Part shown: one piece after another, positions 58,111-64,000 of the stretch | Position numbering within the stretch: position 1 is the stretch's first letter | Layout of the letters: every line of letters starts with the position of its first letter | Source: Nocardioides piscis | GTDB taxonomy: Bacteria > Actinomycetota > Actinomycetes > Propionibacteriales > Nocardioidaceae | DNA: 64,000 nt | Direction of reading: 5' to 3' | Assembly (NCBI RefSeq): GCF_011300215.1 | Contig: NZ_CP049866.1 | Span: 2,232,001-2,296,000, forward strand | Program-made: the position numbers and the translations under genes | Notes under the pieces: model-generated | What the model saw: the letters and a program-made list of their open reading frames with translations, nothing else | What the model was told of the DNA's origin: nothing | The model's database searches: none

Positions 58111-58737
58111 TCAGAGGCGCAAATGCTCGGGGAATCCGCTCCAGCGAAGGTGAGCCGGCAGGTGCGACACGTCGTTGGCCACAACAACTGACGGTGGGGC
58201 GCCGTCTCCGTATCGGATGACAGTCAGCCCGGCGTGGCACTGAGTCGGTGGAAACCACCTCCAGGCCGGGGCATCCAAGGCGTGTGCCACCAGCACCCCA
58301 ATGGTGAAGGCGTGGGTGATGACAACATCAACAGCCTCTCGTCCATCGATGGCCGGGCCTGCCAGCAGATCGATCGCCTCTGCCGCAAGGGCCGCGCCCT
58401 GGGATGCTTCATCGTCCGAGACATCCCCCAAGAACGACATGACGGTGTCAGCCCAAGCGTCCGGGATCTCCTCTCGCCTCGGCAGACGAGGAATGAAGTC
58501 ACCTGCGGCAGCATGCTCATGCAGCGCGAGATCGCTTTCGAACTGCTCCGCCACCACTTTCGCCGTCTCAGCAGCACGTGCAAGCGGCCCGTGAAGGACG
58601 CGTTCTATCGCTAGAGGTGCCAGACGACGACCCAAGTGTTCAGCCTGCAGCGCGCCGACCTGAGTCAGGCCCGATCCGTCTTCCTCTGGCTCCGCGTGGC
58701 GAGCCAAGTACAGCAACCGTGTTTTCTCCCGGGACAT
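58111..58737 (-). CDS. Histidine phosphatase family protein
   Basis: A 208-residue phosphoglycerate-mutase-like protein. The phospho-accepting His is in YLARHAEPEEDG, a second His in VVITHAFTIGVLV. LHGPLARAAETAKVV carries the conserved Arg. The substrate is unknown. It is convergent with the DUF222-HNH gene. The sequence at its end encodes FPEHLRL with no further feature. Confidence 0.85.
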   Translation of the reverse strand: MSREKTRLLYLARHAEPEEDGSGLTQVGALQAEHLGRRLAPLAIERVLHGPLARAAETAKVVAEQFESDLALHEHAAAGDFIPRLPRREEIPDAWADTVMSFLGDVSDDEASQGAALAAEAIDLLAGPAIDGREAVDVVITHAFTIGVLVAHALDAPAWRWFPPTQCHAGLTVIRYGDGAPPSVVVANDVSHLPAHLRWSGFPEHLRL

Positions 58738-59019
58738 GACGTCATTGGATCATCACGCAGACTGTGACGGCTCATGCTGCTGTTGGTGCGCGGATCTGCC
58801 AGCAAGAGACGCGGGCGGGTGCGACCCAGGGCCGTGGAGACGATCCGGGCAACGACGAGTCAGGGCCTAGGTGTATGCGGCAGGGACGTCCTGGGTTCGA
58901 GGCGCATGGCTGTCTACCGGATCTGGCGACGAGCGCATTTACCTCTGACGTGGTACACGCGGTACCTGGCATGTGCGCTGATGGTCGGGGCAGGCTCTTC
59001 CATCAGAAGCTGACGCCGG
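58738..59019. other. Intergenic region without recognised gene
   Basis: This 282-base region has several short open frames on both strands, none with a ribosome site, biased codon use or known motif. I see nothing specific in it. Confidence 0.4.
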
Positions 59020-59583
59020 TCAGAGACGCCAGCGGAACGGCTTGCGGTTCATCGCCGTCATCGAATCCATCACGGGGCTGCGGCTGCTGAGGTCCATGGA
59101 CAAAGCGGTCCACTGGAGCACCTTGGCCCCCTTCTTGACCTGCTTGAGGTTCACCACGGCGCTATAGGTCTTGGCATCGACCTGGGTGACAGGCAACTTG
59201 CTGCAGTTGTAGGGCCCGCCGGACCCCCGCCGGTGGACACGCTGCAGACCTCGCTGCGCAGGATGCCGTCCTTCGTGAAGATCCTGACCGTGCGGCTGAT
59301 CCGCTCGTTCTTGATGAACTCCGCCGCCAGGCCGCTCCAGGCTGGCCTTCGTCATTACGGGCGAGTACAGCCGGAAGGTGACCCGGATGTTCTCCGTGCG
59401 GTTCACCTCGAGCTGGACCGCGGCGAGGTCGATGCCGCCGCCCAGGCTGCCGACGAAGACGTCGTTCCTGGGGTCCTTCCTCGTCGTGCTGGAGGCGTTC
59501 GCCGGCGCGGTCGGGCCGAGGCCGACGGCGAGTGCCAGGGCGATGGGTGCTGTCAGCAGCCTGGTGGTCCTGGACGTGGGCAT
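59020..59583 (-). CDS. Secreted protein with two compensating indels
   Basis: The protein starts MPTSRTTRLLTAPIALALAVGLGPTAPANA (signal peptide cleavage near ANA), then KDPRNDVFVGSLGGGIDLAAVQLEVNRTENIRVTF. After about residue 77 the main frame reads an unlikely Gly/His/Gln-rich stretch. Another frame reads WSGLAAEFIKNERISR and VRIFTKDGILRSEVC, which is plausible protein; the main frame resumes at GSGGPYNCSKLPVTQ. One extra C near 59345 and one missing G near 59225 would explain this. The true product is probably about 187 residues with all parts joined. The function is unknown. Confidence 0.65.
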   Translation of the reverse strand: MPTSRTTRLLTAPIALALAVGLGPTAPANASSTTRKDPRNDVFVGSLGGGIDLAAVQLEVNRTENIRVTFRLYSPVMTKASLERPGGGVHQERADQPHGQDLHEGRHPAQRGLQRVHRRGSGGPYNCSKLPVTQVDAKTYSAVVNLKQVKKGAKVLQWTALSMDLSSRSPVMDSMTAMNRKPFRWRL

Positions 59584-59757
59584 GGGCCTGTTCCCCCGGT
59601 CGGTCAGCGGTGACGTTGAGGACATTGTCCACCAGTCGGCCCACAGACTTTCGACTGCTGCCCTAATCTCGCCTGTTCCGTCCAGGTCTCGCGCCGGGCA
59701 CCTCATGTCGCGGGGCCGTGGCGAAACCCGGGCAGCTGGTCCTGATCAGCCAGCGGC

Positions 59758-60021
59758 TCAGGCGAGCGAGAGGAAGAGCTTCTCCATCTTCTTCACGTCG
59801 ACGGACTCGAGACCGTCACCGGCAGTCAGGCACTGCTGCAGTCCGCTGGCCACGATGGCGAAGCCAGCGCGATCAAGGGCCTTGGACACGGCCGCGAGCT
59901 GGGTGACGACGTCCTCGCAGTCCCGCCCCTCCTCGAGCAGTCGGAGCACTCCGGCCAGCTGGCCCTGTGCCCGCTTGATGCGGTTGATCACCGGGGTCAT
60001 CTCGGTGGGGTCGAGCTCCAT
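59758..60021 (-). CDS. CsoR/CstR-family repressor, persulfide-sensing type
   Basis: An 87-residue all-helical DUF156 repressor (VINRIKRAQGQLAGVLRLLEEGRDCEDVV). It has Cys35 and Cys64. The copper-binding His of CsoR, expected four residues before the second Cys, is Gly60 here. Two cysteines 29 apart without the His is the CstR arrangement, which senses persulfides through a disulfide or tetrasulfide. The neighbours are rhodanese and persulfide dioxygenase genes, and three CsoR-type operators lie upstream. It overlaps the DUF302 gene by one base. Confidence 0.9.
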   Translation of the reverse strand: MELDPTEMTPVINRIKRAQGQLAGVLRLLEEGRDCEDVVTQLAAVSKALDRAGFAIVASGLQQCLTAGDGLESVDVKKMEKLFLSLA

Positions 60022-60440
60022 CAGTTCGCTCCTTCGGTGTCGCCGGTGGGGTTCAGGGCGGCCAGCGCGGCCGTCAGTCGCTGCTTGGCGTCCGCGGCGA
60101 CGGAGTGCAGCGCCTCGTTGTCGGCGAGACCCATCATCGCGTCGGGGTCGAAGGCCTCGACGACGGTGGTGGCCTCGTCGAGGGACCGGACGACCACGTT
60201 GCACGGCAGCACGGCGGCGATGGAGGGCTCGGCGGTGAGGGCCTCGTAGGCGAGCGCGGGTCGGCAGGCGCCGAGGATGACCTGCGGCGCGACGTCGACG
60301 TCCAGCTTGGCCTTGAGCGTCGCCTTGAGGTCGATCTCGGTGAGGATGCCGAACCCCTGGTCGGTCAGCGCTGCCCTGACTGACTCGACGGCGGTGTCGT
60401 AGGGCTCATTGAGAGTCGTGGTGAGGGTGTAGCTGGCCAT
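60021..60440 (-). CDS. DUF302 domain protein
   Basis: A 139-residue protein. The DUF302 domain is visible as LTDQGFGILTEIDLKATLKAKLDVDVAP, VILGACRPALAYEALTAEPSIAAVLPCNVVV. Members are found beside sulfur-metabolism and rhodanese genes; the biochemical role is not known. GGAG lies six bases before the ATG. The gene is first in the leftward transcript with the CstR-like repressor. Confidence 0.87.
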   Translation of the reverse strand: MASYTLTTTLNEPYDTAVESVRAALTDQGFGILTEIDLKATLKAKLDVDVAPQVILGACRPALAYEALTAEPSIAAVLPCNVVVRSLDEATTVVEAFDPDAMMGLADNEALHSVAADAKQRLTAALAALNPTGDTEGAN

Positions 60441-60489
60441 CAGGTGCTCCAAATCTACGTAGGTCACGGTTCGTGGTGAGAGAACGAGG

Positions 60490-60504
60490 ATACCCCCGAG
60501 GTAT
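60490..60504. promoter_or_regulatory. CsoR/CstR-type operator, site 1
   Basis: ATACCCCCGAGGTAT is a palindrome of the CsoR-family type (ATACCC...GGGTAT). It lies 50 bases upstream of the DUF302 ATG, placing it in that gene's promoter region. Confidence 0.7.
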
Positions 60505-60557
60505 TCCGCGGCGAGGTCCGCGGCCGGGGTTCGGCAGGGGTTCGCGCCGTGGCTGGA

Positions 60558-60573
60558 ATACCCCCGGGGGTGT
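60558..60573. promoter_or_regulatory. CsoR/CstR-type operator, site 2
   Basis: ATACCCCCGGGGGTGT contains the perfect core ACCCCCGGGGGT. It lies midway between the divergent starts and may serve both transcripts. Confidence 0.75.
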
Positions 60574-60591
60574 TAAGGTTACGACTCGTTG

Positions 60592-60607
60592 ATACCCCCC
60601 AGGGTAT
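60592..60607. promoter_or_regulatory. CsoR/CstR-type operator, site 3
   Basis: ATACCCCCCAGGGTAT is a near-perfect palindrome, 35 bases before the rhodanese ATG. It would cover the rhodanese promoter, as expected for repression relieved by persulfide (inference). Confidence 0.8.
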
Positions 60608-60641
60608 TCATCGAATCCGCTTGCGAGAGGAATCCACACCC

Positions 60642-60971
60642 ATGACAAGTCGCACTCCCGAGATCGACATCGACCAGCTCGACCGGCGTGCGCGTGACGC
60701 GCACGTGGTGGACGTCAGGGAGGTCGGCGAGTTCGCGGCCGGTCACGTGCCCGGCGCGTCCTCGGTGCCGATGAGCCAGCTGGCCAACCGGCTCGGCGAG
60801 CTCGAGAAGTCCCGTCCGGTCTACGTGGTCTGTGCCTCCGGCAACCGCAGCGCCGCCATGGCCGACCTGCTGGTCGCTGCCGGCTTCGACGCCTATTCGG
60901 TCGCCGGCGGAACGAGCGCCTGGTCGCGCTCCGGTCGCCCCTTGGAAACCGGCGCCCCGCGCGCCAGCTGA
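60642..60971 (+). CDS. Single-domain rhodanese
   Basis: A 109-residue rhodanese (thiosulfate or persulfide sulfurtransferase). Active-site Cys64 is in YVVCASGNRSA, with VVDVREVGEFAAGHVPGA typical of the fold. GAGAGG is 11 bases before the ATG. It leads the rightward sulfur operon and is probably derepressed by the CstR-like protein. Confidence 0.93.
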   Translation: MTSRTPEIDIDQLDRRARDAHVVDVREVGEFAAGHVPGASSVPMSQLANRLGELEKSRPVYVVCASGNRSAAMADLLVAAGFDAYSVAGGTSAWSRSGRPLETGAPRAS

Positions 60972-61007
60972 CCGCCCGGACCCGAACGAGCCTGAGGAGT
61001 TTTTCAG

Positions 61008-62378
61008 ATGAGCACCGACCTGACGATCGTCCCGATCGAGACCCCGACCCTGGGAGACCGCAGCTATCTCGTCCACGACGGCGAGGCCGCGTTCGTGGTC
61101 GACCCGCAGCGAGACATCGACCGCGTCCTCGACCTGCTCGACGAGCACGGCGTACGCCTCACCCATGTCTTCGAGACCCACATCCACAACGACTACGTCA
61201 CCGGCGGGCTCGCCCTCGCGCAGCGCACCGGTGCCCACTACCTCGTCAATGGCGAGGACGACGTGTCCTTCGTCCGCACCCCTGTGGCGGACGGGCAGGT
61301 CGTCGAGGTGGGTGGACGTATGCGCATCACTGCGCTGGCAACCCCCGGCCACACGTTCACCCACCTCTCCTACGCGTTGGCCGACGGCGCCGAGCAGATC
61401 GCCGTCTTCACCGGTGGATCGCTGCTGTACGGCGCCACCGGCCGCCCCGACCTCCTCGGGCCCGAGCACACGCACGACCTCGTCCACCACCAGCACGCGT
61501 CGGCCCATCGGCTGGCCGAGCTGCTTCCCGACGAGGCCGAGGTCTTCCCGACGCACGGCTTCGGGTCGTTCTGCTCAGCCACCCAGTCCGACGCCACGTC
61601 CTCGACGATCGGCCAGGAGAAGCGGTCCAACCCGGTCCTGACCCAGGACGAGCAGACGTATGTCGATGAGCTGCTCGCCGGCCTCGGCCCGTGGCCGGCC
61701 TACTACGCCCACATGGCCCCGGCCAACGCCGAGGGCCCGTCCGAGCCCGATCTCAGTCCTCCTGCGGTGGCCGACGCCGACGAGCTCCGGGGACGCATCG
61801 AGGCCGGTGAGTGGGTGGTCGACCTGCGCAACCGCACCGCGTTCGCGGCCGGCCACGCACCCGGCACCCTCAACTTCGGCCTCGACGGCGGCTTCGCGAC
61901 CTACCTCGGCTGGCTGATCACCTGGGGGACGCCGATCACCCTGCTCGGCGAGACGGCCGAGGACGTGGCGCAGGCCCAGCGCGAGCTGGTCCGGATCGGC
62001 ATCGACCGGCCCGCCGCGCACGCCACCGGTGGTCCCGAGGAGTGGAGCGTGGGGGAGCTGAGCTCGTTCGAGACGGCGACCTTCGCGGACCTCGCACAGG
62101 TCCGGCACCACCGCGAGGTCGTGGTCCTCGACGTCCGCCGCGCCGACGAGCACGACGCGGCCCGCATCGACGGCGCGGTCAACATCCCGCTCCACGAGCT
62201 CCAGCACAGCATCGCCGACGTGCCCGCCGGGGAGGTGTGGGTGCACTGCGCCGGTGGCTACCGTGCCTCGGTCGCAGCATCCATGCTCGACGCAGCCGGA
62301 CGGTCGCTGGTCGCCATCGACGACAGCTTCGACAACGCCGAGAAGGTGGGGCTCCACCTGGTTGGGCCCGAGGCGTGA
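61008..62378 (+). CDS. Persulfide dioxygenase-rhodanese fusion (CstB-like)
   Basis: A 456-residue protein. Residues 1 to about 250 are a metallo-beta-lactamase-fold persulfide dioxygenase: THIHNDYVTGG (His58, His60, Asp62), TPGHTFTHLSY and FTGGSLLYGATGRPDLL. Residues about 255-340 are a rhodanese-like domain without Cys. Residues about 350-456 are an active rhodanese with Cys414 in VWVHCAGGYRAS. The fusion matches CstB, which converts persulfides to thiosulfate or sulfite with O2. The stop overlaps the next gene (GTGA). Confidence 0.93.
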   Translation: MSTDLTIVPIETPTLGDRSYLVHDGEAAFVVDPQRDIDRVLDLLDEHGVRLTHVFETHIHNDYVTGGLALAQRTGAHYLVNGEDDVSFVRTPVADGQVVEVGGRMRITALATPGHTFTHLSYALADGAEQIAVFTGGSLLYGATGRPDLLGPEHTHDLVHHQHASAHRLAELLPDEAEVFPTHGFGSFCSATQSDATSSTIGQEKRSNPVLTQDEQTYVDELLAGLGPWPAYYAHMAPANAEGPSEPDLSPPAVADADELRGRIEAGEWVVDLRNRTAFAAGHAPGTLNFGLDGGFATYLGWLITWGTPITLLGETAEDVAQAQRELVRIGIDRPAAHATGGPEEWSVGELSSFETATFADLAQVRHHREVVVLDVRRADEHDAARIDGAVNIPLHELQHSIADVPAGEVWVHCAGGYRASVAASMLDAAGRSLVAIDDSFDNAEKVGLHLVGPEA

Positions 62379-63202
62379 CGCTCCTCCTCGCGCTCGTCGC
62401 GGGTGCGCTCATCGGCCTCAGCCTGGGCGCGCTCGGCGGCGGCGGCTCCATCCTCGCCGTGCCGGTGCTGGTCTATGCGCTGGGCCAGGGCGCGGCCCAG
62501 GCCACCACCGGCTCCCTGGTGGTGGTCGGCGTGACCTCGCTCGTCGGCGCCGTCGCCGCCCATCGAGCCGGCAACGTCCTGCTCGCCCGCGGGGTGACCT
62601 TCGGCGCGGTCGCGACCGGTGGCGCGATCGCCGGCGCTCGCGCCTCGACGGTTGTCTCCGAGACGGTGCTGCTGGCCGCGTTCGCCGTACTCATGCTCAT
62701 GGTCGGCACCCTGCTCGCCGTCCGGCAGTGGCAGGGTCGAGGAGCGTCGCAGGACGGGCTGCACGCGCGGCGACCGTCGCTGGACGACCCGATCATCACC
62801 TTCAGTCCCAGGTTCGCGTGCCAGTGCCCCCGCGCCCTCAAGGTGCTCATCACCGCCACCCTCGTCGGCCTGCTGACGGGCTTCCTCGGCGTCGGGGGCG
62901 GGTTCCTCGTCGTGCCCGCCCTGCTGGTCGCGCTCGCGCTGCCGATGGAGTATGCCGCCGGCACCTCGCTCGTCGTCATCACCATCACCAGTGGGGTGGC
63001 GCTCATCGCCCGGGCCGGCAGCGGGGTCGCCCCCGACTGGTGGCCGGTCGTCGCGCTCACCGCGGCCGCAGCGATCGCTGCGGTGATCGGCGCCCGGCTC
63101 GCCGACCGGGCCGACACTCGCCGGCTCTCGGCCGCCTTCACCGGACTCGTCCTGGTCGTCGCGGCCTTCACGGCGGCCCAGGCGCTCCCGGCCCTCATCT
63201 GA
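62375..63202 (+). CDS. TauE/SafE family sulfite/anion exporter
   Basis: A 275-residue membrane protein with about eight spans. Both family repeats are present: GALIGLSLGALGGGGSILAVPVL and GLLTGFLGVGGGFLVVPALLVALALP. It probably exports sulfite or thiosulfate made by the dioxygenase (inference). The GTG overlaps the fusion gene stop (GTGA). A soluble central loop (about residues 120-150) contains FACQCP with two cysteines. Confidence 0.92.
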   Translation: MTLLLALVAGALIGLSLGALGGGGSILAVPVLVYALGQGAAQATTGSLVVVGVTSLVGAVAAHRAGNVLLARGVTFGAVATGGAIAGARASTVVSETVLLAAFAVLMLMVGTLLAVRQWQGRGASQDGLHARRPSLDDPIITFSPRFACQCPRALKVLITATLVGLLTGFLGVGGGFLVVPALLVALALPMEYAAGTSLVVITITSGVALIARAGSGVAPDWWPVVALTAAAAIAAVIGARLADRADTRRLSAAFTGLVLVVAAFTAAQALPALI

Positions 63203-63249
63203 CCCACCCACCCAAGACCTCACGTACCTCGACCGAAAAGAGCACTTCC

Positions 63250-64000
63250 ATGACGTCGACGGCCACCAGCCGCCACGCTTCGCCCGACTCCACCGATCCC
63301 GACTCCACCGATCCTGACGGCCTGGGCTACCGCCCCGGTCCGCTCGGCCGTCTCGGCGTGTGGGTCACCCACCACCGTCGACTGACCGCGGCCGTGTGGG
63401 TCCTGCTGATCGTCGGTCTCGGTGCCTTCGCCCCGAAGGTCGAGGCCAACCTCTCCGGCGCCGGCTGGCAGGCCGACGGCTCGGAGTCCGTCGCCGTCCG
63501 TGAGCTGGCCCAGGACAGCTTCGGGGGCAATGCCAGCTCCGCCATCCAGGTCGTCGTGCACAGCGCGGACGGCCCGGTGACCGAGGGACGCGGCAGCGAG
63601 GTGCTGCGGGAGGCGACGGCACTGCTCGAGGACGAACGGCGGATCGCCGACGTCATCGCGCTGCAGCCGGGCGCGAGCCTCAGTGAGGACGGGCAGACCG
63701 CCGTGATCCTCGCCGGCGCGGGTGCCGACCCCAACGAGATGGTGCGCGTCGCCGACGACCTGAAGGGGGAGCTGGAGGCGCTGTCGGTGGACGGCGTCGA
63801 GGTCAACCCGACCGGGGCCTCGTTGCTCTGGTCCGACTTCAACGAGGCCAACCTCGAGGCGATGCTCAAGTCCGAGATGGTCTCCTGGCCGGTGACGCTG
63901 GCCATCCTGGTCCTGGCCTTCGGAGCGCTGGTGGCAGCAGGTCTTCCGCTCATCCTGACCCTGGCCGGCCTCGTCGCCTCCGCCGGCTCGCTCGTGTTGA
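63250..64000 (+). CDS. MMPL-family transporter (3' end missing)
   Basis: About 250 residues are visible, with no stop before the window end. After a disordered start containing the direct repeat DSTDPDSTDPDG comes the first membrane helix (LTAAVWVLLIVGLGAFA). A large extracytoplasmic domain follows (LAQDSFGGNASSAIQVVVHS, AGADPNEMVRVADDL), then helices SWPVTLAILVLAFGALVAAGLPLIL and LTLAGLVASAGSLVL. It lies 47 bases after the TauE gene on the same strand and may belong to the sulfur operon or be a separate gene. Confidence 0.85.
   Translation, partial: MTSTATSRHASPDSTDPDSTDPDGLGYRPGPLGRLGVWVTHHRRLTAAVWVLLIVGLGAFAPKVEANLSGAGWQADGSESVAVRELAQDSFGGNASSAIQVVVHSADGPVTEGRGSEVLREATALLEDERRIADVIALQPGASLSEDGQTAVILAGAGADPNEMVRVADDLKGELEALSVDGVEVNPTGASLLWSDFNEANLEAMLKSEMVSWPVTLAILVLAFGALVAAGLPLILTLAGLVASAGSLVL

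Noticed and set aside
58890..58912. A GGGTTCGAG stretch resembling a tRNA T-loop
   Set aside because: No acceptor, D or anticodon stems can be formed around it.
58774..59013. A 79-residue frame beginning MLLLVRGSASKRRG
   Set aside because: No ribosome site, no recognisable motif, and codon use unlike neighbouring genes.

Overview
The window is a very GC-rich, gene-dense actinobacterial chromosome segment, most likely from Nocardioides or another member of the Nocardioidaceae (an inference from gene content, codon bias and gene order; no rRNA is present to confirm it). Much of it follows the order known from Mycobacterium tuberculosis: argS-lysA-hom-thrC-thrB-rho-rpmE-prfA-prmC-tsaC-wecA-atpIBEFHAGDC-DUF2550-cobalamin adenosyltransferase, then nucS, methylmalonyl-CoA epimerase, acetyl-CoA acetyltransferase and a thioredoxin-fold TPR protein.

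Layout. 1-2832: a truncated MDR dehydrogenase, an SDR oxidoreductase, a DUF385 deazaflavin-type oxidoreductase, a TetR regulator and a divergent small protein. 2842-8686: a DUF6104 small protein, the giant 2-oxoglutarate enzyme Kgd, a lipoprotein, an LCP cell-wall ligase and tRNA-Arg(CCG). 8772-20143: arginyl-tRNA synthetase, the lysine/threonine pathway genes (lysA, hom, thrC, thrB), Rho, L31, RF1 and its methyltransferase PrmC, and a frameshifted TsaC. 20153-29166: WecA-like transferase and the complete F-type ATP synthase operon, ended by a strong hairpin. 29211-37422: DUF2550, GNAT, cobalamin adenosyltransferase, STAS protein, a B12-dependent mutase of the MeaA/ethylmalonyl-CoA mutase type (frameshifted), an iron-boxed Cys-rich small protein, NucS, and two related 3-hydroxyacyl-CoA dehydrogenases, one of them a tandem fusion. 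37438-44432: VOC protein, WYL regulator, a membrane protein, an alpha/beta hydrolase, a CGNR regulator divergent from an EamA exporter, an AI-2E transporter and a DivIVA-like coiled-coil protein. 44676-48833: crotonyl-CoA carboxylase/reductase, methylmalonyl/ethylmalonyl-CoA epimerase, acetyl-CoA acetyltransferase and MeaB. 48910-58737: secreted and membrane proteins, a PH-domain protein, an alkyltransferase-like protein, a TetR-MMPL pair, GtrA, a thioredoxin-fold TPR protein, a DUF222-HNH gene (frameshifted) and a histidine phosphatase. 59020-64000: a secreted protein with two indels, then a reactive-sulfur island (CstR-like repressor, DUF302, rhodanese, persulfide dioxygenase-rhodanese fusion, TauE/SafE exporter) and the start of an MMPL transporter running off the edge.

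How the genes work together. Acetyl-CoA acetyltransferase, 3-hydroxyacyl-CoA dehydrogenases, Ccr, epimerase, the MeaA-type mutase, MeaB and the adenosyltransferase together supply most of an ethylmalonyl-CoA route for assimilating acetate-level carbon; crotonase, methylsuccinyl-CoA dehydrogenase, mesaconyl-CoA hydratase and the lyase are not in the window. The sulfur island is organised like a cst operon, with three CsoR-type operators between the divergent transcripts.

Sequence quality. Four otherwise conserved genes (tsaC, meaA, meaB, DUF222-HNH) each need exactly one added base to be restored, and a fifth locus carries two compensating indels. This pattern looks more like residual sequencing or assembly indels than five independent gene deaths.
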